From positions 186,001 to 250,000 of the forward strand of contig CAWBTU010000004.1 of the NCBI GenBank assembly GCA_963791805.1: a stretch of DNA of 64,000 bases. Direction: 5' to 3'. Source of the DNA: JACMJL01 sp963791805 (GTDB taxonomy: Bacteria; Bacillota; Clostridia; Clostridiales; Clostridiaceae). This document shows, piece after piece, positions 50,888-59,569 of this stretch. The notes below the pieces were generated by a model. It did not search any database and was not told the origin of the DNA. It saw only the letters and a list, made by a program, of their open reading frames with translations. A program made the position numbers and the translations under genes. Positions within the stretch are counted from its first letter, which is position 1, and the number at the start of each line of letters is the position of its first letter.

Positions 50888-52377
50888 TACCTCATTTCAT
50901 TTAAATATTGCCATGTTACTCCATTATCTTTTGATTGGTACAAAGCTTTGCAGCCTCCATTATAATCTCCATCAGAACCTTGTCCAACTAAAATATTAAG
51001 GTTTCCATCTTTCTCATAAGGCATTCCAGGTAAATCAAATGGATTATACGTTTCGCCATTATTTAAAGCCACTTTTATGTCTTGAATATCTACCTTTTTA
51101 TAAGATACTCCTCCATCTTCTGTGCGATATAACTGTCCCTTACTTCCTCCACTATGAGATAAACATAAAAAACCAAGCTTATCGCTTAAAAAAGTCATTT
51201 CTGCTGCTGATCCAAGCGCCCCTGAGAATGGATCTTCATTTATTGTATTCCATGTACTTCCACCATCGGTAGTGCCAGTTAATGAATAAGATCTACTGCC
51301 CGCTGCAGCTGCCACTATTACTAAACGATATCCTCCATGCTTTGAAAGATAAAATTCATTTGCAATATTATTGGATTGATTAGAACTCTTTTTATTGTCT
51401 TGTGAGGGCTCTTCTGTACTAATATTATTTAAATTATCTGTTAAGTTGTATCTAACAGGAGTAATTTTACTTTCTTTGCCGGGTACATATACAGAGACAG
51501 TATATCCTATTATTTCAGAATAGGAATTAACATCTGAATTTGTATTCCCCTTTGAATCAATATAAACAATACCATCTGTATTATATCCAAAGCTTCGTTT
51601 ACCAGAATAAAGGATACCATATTGTTCTCCAGGCCAGTTGCTCACTGTTTTTTTAAGTGGAATTATCTTCATTGTATTAAATAATGGCTCTAGAAGTTTA
51701 TCATCATTATATTTTTCATTGGCATAACCATTTAAATATATAGTTATATTTTTTGACTTATCGCTGTTATAACTGATTAAATAGCTTTCTGACTTACCTT
51801 TAGCATTTTTCCCATAAAGAAATGTATCAACGGATGTAATTTTTCCATTAGAATCAAACTTAAGGCTAAAGTTACCTACAACATATAATTTTTTAGGCAT
51901 ATGAATTTTTTTATCAATATCTTTATATATTCCTTCTATGCCACTTTCATAAATATTATTATGTTCAAGCTTTACAGTTCTTTTATTTTTCAAATCACTT
52001 AAGTACCATGATAACTTTCCATTGTACTTTACTGCACTATGATGTATTTTTACTCCATAAAAACATGTTATAAAAACTATACTTATTGCAACTACACAAG
52101 TCCATATAGTTTTACAGCGCCAATATACCTTATTTCTATCTATACTCTCTTGCTTTACAACTGCTGACCTTTTTACAATTCTAATTATTAGAATAATAAA
52201 CCCCGCCAAAAAGAATACCATACACCCTAATAATACAGTTATATTATGCTTAAACCGTCCAAACTTACATAAAGTATACAATTCATAAAATGTAATCCAA
52301 TATACTATTGTAAATATTGAGTAGATCACCATTGATACAATTAATTGTTTTTTTGTAATTTGCTTGTTCTTTCTCAT
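50887..52377 (-). CDS. Membrane-anchored protein with BNR/sialidase-like repeats
   Basis: A 496-residue protein: three membrane helices in the first 120 residues (about 13-32, 44-66, 93-112), a middle extracellular domain of unknown fold, a low-complexity Ser/Asn linker near 335-350, and a C-terminal region with Asp-box repeats (TTDGGSTW, RTEDGGVSY, QSKDNGVTW), the signature of beta-propeller BNR repeats. Only three to four repeats are present, too few for a complete sialidase, and no catalytic residues are evident. It probably displays a binding domain on the cell surface. Function unknown. Confidence 0.65.
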   Translation of the reverse strand: MRKNKQITKKQLIVSMVIYSIFTIVYWITFYELYTLCKFGRFKHNITVLLGCMVFFLAGFIILIIRIVKRSAVVKQESIDRNKVYWRCKTIWTCVVAISIVFITCFYGVKIHHSAVKYNGKLSWYLSDLKNKRTVKLEHNNIYESGIEGIYKDIDKKIHMPKKLYVVGNFSLKFDSNGKITSVDTFLYGKNAKGKSESYLISYNSDKSKNITIYLNGYANEKYNDDKLLEPLFNTMKIIPLKKTVSNWPGEQYGILYSGKRSFGYNTDGIVYIDSKGNTNSDVNSYSEIIGYTVSVYVPGKESKITPVRYNLTDNLNNISTEEPSQDNKKSSNQSNNIANEFYLSKHGGYRLVIVAAAAGSRSYSLTGTTDGGSTWNTINEDPFSGALGSAAEMTFLSDKLGFLCLSHSGGSKGQLYRTEDGGVSYKKVDIQDIKVALNNGETYNPFDLPGMPYEKDGNLNILVGQGSDGDYNGGCKALYQSKDNGVTWQYLNEMR

Positions 52378-52707
52378 TTTTACCTCTACATTCCATATTC
52401 TCTTTATTATAGGGTTCCAAAAATTAATATTTAAATCTTAGATTCCATAATTGACTATATTATACAGCAAATTTCTAGTAATTAGCATTATAAACCAAGA
52501 TAGTTAATAAAATAGTCATAAAATAGTAGTACTGCTTAAACTGATTATTCGCGCTCCTGCCTTGTATAAATATGTAGAATTTACAATATTCTTATATGTA
52601 TTTATCGTTTTTCAGCGAATACCGGTTGAACTTGTATCGGTGCTATGGTAACATGAAAATGATTACATATTAATAAATTAAGCAGCCGAAAATAAGGAGG
52701 ATTATTG

Positions 52708-54402
52708 ATGAAAAATAAAAATCTAAAAATTACAAATGGTATTTTAATTATTTGGTTAATTTCTTTGCTATCTACATTTTCCATAGGGATAATAGGTTTT
52801 AAAAATATGTCCTCTATGAATACCAATTTGAATAGTATGTATAAGGAACAGCTACTCGGGATTCAAGACTTAGGTGGGGCATATGGAAATTTTGGAGCAA
52901 TGAGAGTTGCCTTTACAAAATTACTGGATAGAAAATATGATGAAAGCTATTTAACAAGTATTGAAGATAATAATAAAATATTTCAAGCTAACTTAAAAAA
53001 ATATAGTGAAACAGGAATGGATGATAAAACTACTGCTCAATTAGAAAAAACCAATAAAGATTATGATGAATATTATAAGTATGTAAATATTGTAAAGCTT
53101 GCAAAACAGGAAAATAAGGAAGTGCCCTCAGAATATATTTCTACTCTTGCTAAAGCAGGTGATGAAGTTCTCAAGGACATAACTAGTATGATTGAATATA
53201 CTAGTGTACAAGCTCAAGACATGTATAACAAAAATGTAGATCAATATAATTCTACAAAAACAATGTTTGTTATAATATTAGTTTTAGCAGTAATAATTTT
53301 ATCTGCGCTTACTTTTGGTGTGTTTACTATTATTAAATCATCTATCAAAAACTTTACTGCTATCCTAAAAAGTCTATCTGCTGGTGACTTTACATTAGAT
53401 ATAGCTAAAAATGAAACCAATGAATTTGGTTTCATGAAAAAAGAACTTTCATTAACAATTGATTCCATATCAGATATATTAAAGATAATTAAATCCAATA
53501 CAGGTTTAATGACTGATCAAACTGCTTCTTTAGCAGCAATTTCAGAGGAAATGACTGCTTCTTCCCACGAAGTTGCTAATGCTGTGGAAGGTGTATCCGC
53601 AGGATCCGCTTCTCAAGCTACTGAACTTGTTCAGATGTCCAATAGTTTAAATAGTTTTGGTACCGCAATAGACACAATTGTTTTATCCGTTTCAAATGTG
53701 GACAAGAATGCTAATAATGTAAATAACATGGCCAAAAATAGCAATAAGCAATTAGAAAATCTTTTTACTTCTATAAACAATATAAGTTCATCATTTAAAG
53801 ATGTAAGCACAAAAATATTAGAGCTTGGAACAAGTGTGAAAAAGGTTAATGAAATAATTGAACTTATTAACAGTATAGCAGACCAAACTGAATTATTAGC
53901 CTTGAATGCAGCAATCGAAGCTGCTAGAGCAGGCGAATCTGGAAAGGGATTTGCTGTTGTTGCAGATGAAGTAAGAAAACTTGCAGAGCAAAGCAAAAAT
54001 TCATCCTCTGAGATTAACACCCTATTATCACTTATTTCTGCAGAAACAAATGGAGTTATTACTACTACAGATAAAGTAGATGCTGAACTTGAAGATCAAG
54101 TTAGTGTAATAAATAACTCAATAGCCTCTTTCAAAGATATAATAGATGCTATTGAAAGAATGCTACCACTTATCTCTAATGCTGCCTCTGAAACGAATAA
54201 AATTAATAAGGAAAAAACAGAAATTATTAGTAAAATTAAAACAGCTTCTGCTGTTGCAGCAACTAATTCTACTTCAGCAGAGCATATTTCTGCTTCCACT
54301 CAACAAATGAATGACTCTAGCCAAGAAGTAGCAAGAAGTGCAGAAAAGCTGGCTAATGTTGCAACCGAAACCCTAGAAGAAGTGAATAGATTTAAATTAT
54401 AA
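52708..54402 (+). CDS. Methyl-accepting chemotaxis protein
   Basis: A 564-residue receptor: membrane helix near 8-30, periplasmic-type four-helix bundle (4HB_MCP, about 31-185), second helix near 188-210, HAMP (about 211-265) and the long cytoplasmic signalling coiled coil, with the conserved hairpin tip EIIELINSIADQTELLALNAAIEAARAGESGKGFAVVADEVRKLAEQS. It controls CheA in response to an extracellular ligand. ATG at 52708 has AGGAGG 7 bases upstream; the preceding TTG is less likely. No chemotaxis genes are adjacent. Confidence 0.93.
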   Translation: MKNKNLKITNGILIIWLISLLSTFSIGIIGFKNMSSMNTNLNSMYKEQLLGIQDLGGAYGNFGAMRVAFTKLLDRKYDESYLTSIEDNNKIFQANLKKYSETGMDDKTTAQLEKTNKDYDEYYKYVNIVKLAKQENKEVPSEYISTLAKAGDEVLKDITSMIEYTSVQAQDMYNKNVDQYNSTKTMFVIILVLAVIILSALTFGVFTIIKSSIKNFTAILKSLSAGDFTLDIAKNETNEFGFMKKELSLTIDSISDILKIIKSNTGLMTDQTASLAAISEEMTASSHEVANAVEGVSAGSASQATELVQMSNSLNSFGTAIDTIVLSVSNVDKNANNVNNMAKNSNKQLENLFTSINNISSSFKDVSTKILELGTSVKKVNEIIELINSIADQTELLALNAAIEAARAGESGKGFAVVADEVRKLAEQSKNSSSEINTLLSLISAETNGVITTTDKVDAELEDQVSVINNSIASFKDIIDAIERMLPLISNAASETNKINKEKTEIISKIKTASAVAATNSTSAEHISASTQQMNDSSQEVARSAEKLANVATETLEEVNRFKL

Positions 54403-54463
54403 AATCAATTTTTAAAGCTAACCTAAAACAGTTCAAAATTGAAGATACAGTAGTTATTGCGTA

Positions 54464-54526
54464 AAAAAACACCTCTACGTTGATTTAAAGGTATACAATA
54501 CCTATCTTTCACCGTAAGGTGTTTTT
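54464..54526. terminator. Hairpin terminator between the chemotaxis gene and the purH-like locus
   Basis: AAAAACACCT-ACG and CGT-AGGTGTTTTT pair across a structured loop, with T-runs in both directions, between convergent genes. Confidence 0.75.
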
Positions 54527-54618
54527 ATTTATATCATATTTTTAAAGACTTTCTTTATAGAATGAGCCTATACTAGTGAATTTTAACATTTTGACCCCTT
54601 GCAGTTATATATATTATC

Positions 54619-55792
54619 TTAATGATGAAAAAGACGCATTCCTGTAAATGCCATAGCTATATCATATTTATCACAGGTTTCTACTACATTATCATCTCTT
54701 ATAGAACCTCCTGGCTCGGCTATATAGGAAACTCCACTTTTTCTTGCACGTTCTATATTATCACCAAATGGAAAAAATGCATCTGAACCTAAGGATACAG
54801 CTGTTAATTTTCTTACCCACTCTTCCTTTTCTTCTTTAATTAATGGAACTGGTTTTTCAGTAAAAATATTTTCCCATAAGCCATCTGTTAAAATGTCCAT
54901 ATAATCATCTGAAATATAAATATCTATTGCATTATCTCTATCTGCTCTTTTTATTTCCTGCTTAAAAGGAAGGCTTAGTAACTTTAGGATTTTGCCTTAA
55001 AAACCATATATCAGCTTTATTTCCAGCTAGTCTAGTACAATGAATTCTAGATTGTTGTCCTGCACCAATGCCAATTGCTTGCCCATCTTTCACATAACAT
55101 ACAGAATTAGATTGTGTATATTTCAATGTAATTAAAGCAATTATTAAGTCTCTTTTTGCATTGTCAGGTATTGTTTTATTTTTTGTCGGTAGATTATTTA
55201 GCATATCTTCTGTTAATTTAATATCATTTCGTTTCTGCTGAAAAGTTATTCCATAAACCTCTTTAGTTTCTATTTCTTTCGGAATATAATTTTTATCCAT
55301 TTGTATTATTAAATAATTACCACTACGTTTATTTTTCAATATATCTAGTGCCGCTTTTGAATAAGCTGGTGCTATTATTCCATCTGAAACTTCATGTAAT
55401 AAGAATTTTGCTGTTTGCTCATCGCACTCCTCAGATAAAGCAACAAAATCACCATATGATGACATTCTATCTGCGCCTCTTGCTCTTATATAGGCTGTAG
55501 CAATGTCAGATAAATCTACACCTTCAACAAAATATATCTTTTTTAATGTTTCAGTTAATGGAACAGCTACAGCTGCCCCAGCAGGGCTAACATGTTTAAA
55601 TGAAGCTGCTGCTGCAAGTCCAGTGGCTTCTTTTAATTCTTTTACAAGTTGCCAACTATTAAATGCATCTAATAGGTTAATATATCCTGGATTTCCATTA
55701 AGAATTTTTATAGGAAGTTCGCCGTCCTTCATAAAAATTTTAGCTGGTTTTTGATTTGGATTACATCCATACTTTAATTTTATTTCTTTCAT
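54619..55792 (-). pseudogene. AICAR formyltransferase (PurH-type) gene with +1 frameshift
   Basis: The product would be about 390 residues: a stand-alone phosphoribosylaminoimidazolecarboxamide formyltransferase, lacking the IMP cyclohydrolase part of classical PurH. The first frame runs from KLKYGCNPNQ to KVTKPSF and stops at TAA; the second continues with KQEIKRADRDNAID and ends TGMRLFHH, a good match to the canonical PurH C-terminus. The frames join if one T of the TTTT run (about 54971-54974) is removed. It lies behind a ZTP riboswitch, which fits purine synthesis. ATG at 55792 has AAGGAG 12 bases upstream. It may be a real mutation, a sequencing error or slippage. Confidence 0.8.
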
Positions 55793-55820
55793 TTTTTTGT
55801 TACACTCCTTTTCAAACAAA

Positions 55821-55909
55821 AAAGCCCACTATCTGGACTTTTGCCCAGACGGTCGGCTCATAATTGTTATACTTCATGTGGTTTATTCCACTTCCGTCAG
55901 TCGTATAAC
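55821..55909 (-). promoter_or_regulatory. ZTP riboswitch (pfl motif) with terminator
   Basis: On the minus strand, GTTATAC (55903-55909) and GTATAAC (55866-55872) form P1 around GACTGACGG and a GTGG/CCAC hairpin; the conserved 3' block GCCGACCGTCTGGGC follows. The latter can instead pair with CCAGATAGTGGGC to form a terminator followed by TTTTTT. ZTP riboswitches sense accumulated ZMP/ZTP and turn on purine and folate genes, matching the formyltransferase gene downstream. Confidence 0.85.
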
Positions 55910-55920
55910 TTATATATACA

Positions 55921-55949
55921 TAAATATCATTGTTATATAGATTTGTCAA
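55921..55949 (-). promoter_or_regulatory. Promoter of the ZTP riboswitch transcript
   Basis: On the minus strand TTGACA (55944-55949), 17-base spacer, TATTTA (55921-55926), about ten bases before the aptamer. Confidence 0.65.
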
Positions 55950-55960
55950 GTTATCCTGTT

Positions 55961-56185
55961 CTAATCATCTAATCCCTTTCCACTTAAAATTTGCTACATA
56001 TATTTTGGGGCCCTTGACTCTCTAGTTTTTGATTGTTTGGCTTCAGAAAAATAAAGAATGTATGCTCTTTGTCTTCCCAGTGTCAATGCTTGAAAAGCAG
56101 TTTTTAAGGCAGGAATCTCATGAAATTTATTCTGCAATTCTTCGGTGAGCTCACATTCAAGAATTATCATTCTCAGTTTCTGCAC
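55961..56185 (-). pseudogene. YdeI/OmpD-associated family protein, truncated and with nonsense mutation
   Basis: The readable part (LQNKFHEIPALKTAFQALTLGRQ, then AYILYFSEAKQSKTRESR) is the conserved C-terminal half of YdeI/OmpD-associated proteins. A TAG follows KYM, but the same frame continues QILSGKGLDD and stops at 55961, exactly as family members end, so the TAG probably replaces a CAG. The N-terminal ~120 residues are missing as well. Intact homologues are around 190 residues, and function is poorly known (peptide or bacteriocin tolerance has been suggested). This copy is not functional. Confidence 0.7.
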
Positions 56186-56210
56186 CGAGACTAAAGTTTA
56201 AAAAGCACCT

Positions 56211-56750
56211 TTATAGTAATTTTTCATATAATTTAAACCAGTTCAGCCCATGAATTCCAAGTCCCAAATCAACTGTATCAATATATTTAAAACCACATTT
56301 CTCATACAGACTAATAGCAGGTATATTACCTTCGTAAACATCCAACCTAATTGACTTAGCTTTCAACTTAATACTCTGTTTAATAGAAAAGTCCATTATG
56401 GCTTTCCCTACTCCACATTTCAAAAATTCTGGATGAACTGCAAAGGTATGTACAACATACACATCTGAGTAGTCAGACTCAAACTCCCACTTAGCTTTGA
56501 AATAGGCTGGTTCAGGTTCATGGCTTAAAATAACAGAGCCGATTATTTTACCATTATGTTTCGCTACATAGAGATTACCATTTTTAACTCCATGAATTGC
56601 ATCTTGTCTAACTGGATATATATCCTTTAACCATCCAGGATAGTTTACACCTTTCGCTAAATGGTCATTCAAATCGTTATAAAGCTGTTCTAATTCATCA
56701 ATATCATTTTCATTTCCTAAATCAAAAATTATGTCCATATTTGTATCCAT
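56211..56750 (-). CDS. GNAT family N-acetyltransferase
   Basis: A 179-residue acetyltransferase. The central motif A is VVHTFAVHPEFLKCGVGKAIMDFSI, followed by IRLDVYEGNIPAISLYEKCGFKYIDTVDLG, the classic motif B with the Tyr/Cys-Gly-Phe end. Such proteins acetylate small amines or antibiotics; the substrate cannot be told. It is a single gene between the YdeI remnant and the coiled-coil gene. The ribosome binding site is weak: no clear GGAGG is seen before the ATG, and the second ATG two codons later (M3) is possible. Confidence 0.88.
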   Translation of the reverse strand: MDTNMDIIFDLGNENDIDELEQLYNDLNDHLAKGVNYPGWLKDIYPVRQDAIHGVKNGNLYVAKHNGKIIGSVILSHEPEPAYFKAKWEFESDYSDVYVVHTFAVHPEFLKCGVGKAIMDFSIKQSIKLKAKSIRLDVYEGNIPAISLYEKCGFKYIDTVDLGLGIHGLNWFKLYEKLL

Positions 56751-56912
56751 CCAATCTGTAAATTTTATATTGTCATGACCTCTTTGTTTTTTTACAAGTT
56801 AATCAAGTTCAGTATTTTTTTCATCCATTGCTGAAATGAAAATATTACTGCCATGATTCTTTCCACTCTTGCTTTACCTTGCTTTTAGAATACGCAATCA
56901 AAATTAAGAATA

Positions 56913-58004
56913 TTAGTTAAATGAGCTGTCTATCAGATTTACTTCATACTGATAGCGATTAATGCTATTTGCTGTTTCACTTTGATACTTTTGAGTAAGT
57001 GTACTCAAATTATCTTCATCCAAGCCTGGGACATTTTTCAATTCCGAATATGAATAATTTCTAATATTATTTTGAGTTTTAGTTATATTTCCTAATAAAT
57101 TTTTAAGTGATTCTGCAAATTCAGATTTTGTTTTTGTAGTGTTTAATTCGATCTCCTTTATAGAAGAGGCTAAAGTTGTAACCGTTTTTTTAAGTTCATT
57201 TATTTTGTCTGAAAGCTCACTTGAACTGACGCTTATTCCAGTAAAGATTTGATTTAAACTATTTACTGAATCATCTTCAATTTTTTTAATCCTTTTCTCA
57301 AGTTGTTCAAGAGCTTGGCTCTTTATATCATCTATACTTTTAGTATCAACATTTTTAATATTTTCACTTGGCTTACTCTCTTGTGTTTTTATTGAGGTAT
57401 AGATGTTGCTTCTTAAAGTATACATAGCATTTGCTGAATTTATTTCATGCTTCTTTTGGATTTCAGAATCTGCATTATCATCAAAAGAAACACTTTTATC
57501 CAACAATCCATCATCATGGTTAATAGTATATGAGGTATCAGTTTTGCTTACCAACGTATTTATTGTATTTATTAAGTTTGATTGATACTTATTCTTTATT
57601 TCTGAATCTGCATAATCATCAAATGAAAGACTTTTATCCAAGGTTCCATCATTAACTTTGCTAATATATGAGGAATATGCTTTCACATTATCTTCAATTT
57701 CAGTTTTACAATAATCAAGCTTTGAATTAATAATACTTCCCACCATATTAATAAACCTAGCATGCTCAAGAGAATCTTCTATTTGATTCCCCTGTGTTTC
57801 TCCAGCTTTATCAAGATTTTGTAGCTTTATTTTAAATAATGCTTGTTTTGAAAGAGTTAATTTGTCTGCACTATTATTTAAAAAAGCTGTATTACAATTT
57901 TTTAAAATATCTTGTAAGTTGTTATGACTTAAAGAATGTTTTTTTGAATCTATACCACTATTATGAATTTTTAATCCAATAGAATTATTATTACTAATAT
58001 TCAT
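56913..58004 (-). CDS. Unrecognised coiled-coil protein with an internal repeat
   Basis: A 363-residue soluble protein rich in Asn, Ser, Lys and Glu; no signal peptide or membrane segment. Two copies of a ~33-residue unit lie near residues 118-150 and 166-198: DGTLDKSLSFDDYADSEIKN and DGLLDKSVSFDDNADSEIQK, each followed by a similar Asn-rich helix. The C-terminal half (about 225-330) has heptad-like spacing that predicts coiled coil. The Asn-rich N-terminus recalls clostridial proteins of the flagellar or secreted type, but this is weak. GGAGGA precedes the ATG. I do not recognise a family. Confidence 0.55.
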   Translation of the reverse strand: MNISNNNSIGLKIHNSGIDSKKHSLSHNNLQDILKNCNTAFLNNSADKLTLSKQALFKIKLQNLDKAGETQGNQIEDSLEHARFINMVGSIINSKLDYCKTEIEDNVKAYSSYISKVNDGTLDKSLSFDDYADSEIKNKYQSNLINTINTLVSKTDTSYTINHDDGLLDKSVSFDDNADSEIQKKHEINSANAMYTLRSNIYTSIKTQESKPSENIKNVDTKSIDDIKSQALEQLEKRIKKIEDDSVNSLNQIFTGISVSSSELSDKINELKKTVTTLASSIKEIELNTTKTKSEFAESLKNLLGNITKTQNNIRNYSYSELKNVPGLDEDNLSTLTQKYQSETANSINRYQYEVNLIDSSFN

Positions 58005-58137
58005 TTTACTTTCCTCCCATGACCTTTGTTGTTAAAATATCTCATATGCTTATACAATTTCTTTATCGTTTATAAAATGTCAAACTTGAGTTTTATTAAA
58101 TAAAATTACGATAAAATTTCAATAAGGAGTGATGCAA

Positions 58138-58239
58138 ATGCCCATAATTAAACCTATCTCTAATCTTAAAAATAACTTTAATGCAATTTCGGATATATGC
58201 CATAAAATGGTCAGGTGGATATGTAAATGGAAGGCTTGA
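58138..58239 (+). pseudogene. Truncated Phd/YefM antitoxin
   Basis: The frame begins MPIIKPISNLKNNFNAISD then ICHK, which is the N-terminal DNA-binding part of Phd/YefM antitoxins, and then changes into an unrelated 11-residue tail and stops. AAGGAG still stands before the ATG. An antitoxin normally has about 85 residues with a toxin-neutralising C-terminus, which is missing, as is the toxin gene. A frame beginning GGYVNGRLEHIE follows with a shift and may be further debris. Confidence 0.65.
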
Positions 58240-58355
58240 ACATATTGAGGTAATAGCTGTTCTATAATTTCACTTAATGGACTTACTAATCCAACTACTT
58301 GCAATAGCTAAACCTTCTTTCCGTAAGTTAGTCTCATTTATGCTAATTTTTTTAA

Positions 58356-58392
58356 CAAAAAATCCTCTTACCATAAGATAAGAAGATCAATA
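58356..58392 (-). repeat. Terminator-like repeat, copy 2
   Basis: Near-identical to 50757-50793 (about five differences in 37 bases). On the minus strand ATCTTCTTA and TAAGAGGAT pair and TTTTTT follows. A 27-codon frame with a fair ribosome binding site (begins MDKVKKTTRK) reads into it, likely a remnant. Confidence 0.65.
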
Positions 58393-58596
58393 AACCTATA
58401 TTATTTTTTCTTGTGGTTTTCTTTACTTTATCCATATCATCACTTCCTGATGATATTTTTGACTATCTTTAATGGTTATATTCATACGTTTATGGCTTTA
58501 TCTTAGCAGAAAATCGAATTTTATTCCACAATGCTTATTATTAATATACCAACTTAATCAACAGGTACCATTCACTCTAGCAATCAACTTTGTATA
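58393..58596. other. Intergenic region with gene debris
   Basis: No intact gene is seen between the terminator repeat and the phosphoesterase gene. Sequence here and at 58240-58355 looks like eroded coding DNA from a lost toxin-antitoxin or nuclease gene, with no motif I can name. Confidence 0.35.
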
Positions 58597-59082
58597 CTAA
58601 AAATAAATTATAGTTGGTGAAATAGTTTTATCTATATCAATAATTCCAAAAGAATATTGTTTATTTCTTCTTTTATCAGTTGGTGAGCCAGGATTAAATA
58701 GAAGAATACCTTTGTTTAACTCGCAATATGGTATATGACTATGACCAAAGATAATACAATTAACTTCATCATTTCTAAAGCATTCCATGGCCCTATCAAC
58801 TGTTTTCCCCTTGTTACCATGTCCATGAAATATGCCAAATTTAAAATCTCCAAGAGTTAATATCTTTTTCTCTCCATACCTTTCGAATATCTCTAGCGGG
58901 TCAGTATTTCCTGCAACAGCAGTAACTGGAGCTAATTCCTCCAATTTAGATATAACATCCATACTCATAATATCTCCAGCGTGAATAATATGATCTACAT
59001 TTTTAAAAGTTTCAACTACTATCTCTGGCAAAGTTTTAGCTTTTTTAGGTATGTGGGTATCTGATAGAACACCTATTTTCAT
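58597..59082 (-). CDS. Metallophosphoesterase, YfcE/MJ0936 family
   Basis: A 161-residue phosphodiesterase. The five metal-binding motifs are intact: D-x-H (LSDTHIP), GD (HAGDIMS), GN (VAGNTDP), H (IFHGHGNKG) and GHSH (IFGHSHIP), with the terminal LFNPGSPT block of YfcE. Family members hydrolyse phosphodiester bonds in small substrates; their physiological roles are unclear. Monocistronic. The ATG is preceded by AGGATG at short distance. Confidence 0.93.
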   Translation of the reverse strand: MKIGVLSDTHIPKKAKTLPEIVVETFKNVDHIIHAGDIMSMDVISKLEELAPVTAVAGNTDPLEIFERYGEKKILTLGDFKFGIFHGHGNKGKTVDRAMECFRNDEVNCIIFGHSHIPYCELNKGILLFNPGSPTDKRRNKQYSFGIIDIDKTISPTIIYF

Positions 59083-59169
59083 CCTCTTTACTCCTAAACA
59101 AAATATAAATAATTTTCATTCTTATTACCTATTAACTTCTATTTTTTTCCTATGCTCATCATCCTAGGA

Positions 59170-59460
59170 CTAAGCACTGGCTGATTTTCCATAAGCATTG
59201 ATAGCTTTTTTATTCGCCATCTCAATATGCTTTGTTGTAATATCAATTAAATGCACATTATAGCCCAAATCAGATAACCAGAAGGAGTATGCACCAGTGG
59301 CTCCTCCTACATCATAAATTTCTATATCTTTATTTTTACAGTTTTCTAAAATTAGTTTTTGCGTATACTCTTTTTCAAACCTTCCAAAATCATCTTTTAA
59401 TCTATTTTCTTCTTCAAAATCTACATAACTATCAACAATTTCTTTTGATACGTTATCCAT
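59170..59460 (-). pseudogene. Truncated SAM-dependent methyltransferase
   Basis: A 96-residue frame with a good start (AGAGGTG before the ATG) and the complete SAM-binding motif I (IYDVGGATGAYSFWLSDLGYNVHLIDIT). The enzyme then breaks off after HIEMANK, and the last 12 residues do not resemble the family, which normally reaches 240-260 residues. The rest has been deleted. It probably binds no substrate; the loss is recent enough that the translation signals are still intact. Confidence 0.75.
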
Positions 59461-59569
59461 ATACAGTCACCTCTTTTTTTCATTTATTTGAATTAGTTGA
59501 CTCTTGTACTATCTTACTAATAGCTTGTTAACATATGAATCTAAATAGCTTTAATACCTTCTTATTTTA

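Noticed and set aside
52602..52826. A 74-residue minus-strand frame at the start of the chemotaxis receptor gene.
   Set aside because: It is antisense to a well-supported gene, with no own translation signals.
54960..54980. Programmed +1 frameshift as the firm explanation of the purH-like break.
   Set aside because: The slippery run is suitable, but no upstream stimulatory Shine-Dalgarno sequence or downstream structure is visible; a mutation or sequencing error is simpler.
58119..58304. A 61-residue minus-strand frame over the Phd remnant.
   Set aside because: The opposite strand carries the recognisable antitoxin N-terminus with a ribosome binding site, so this frame is a shadow.
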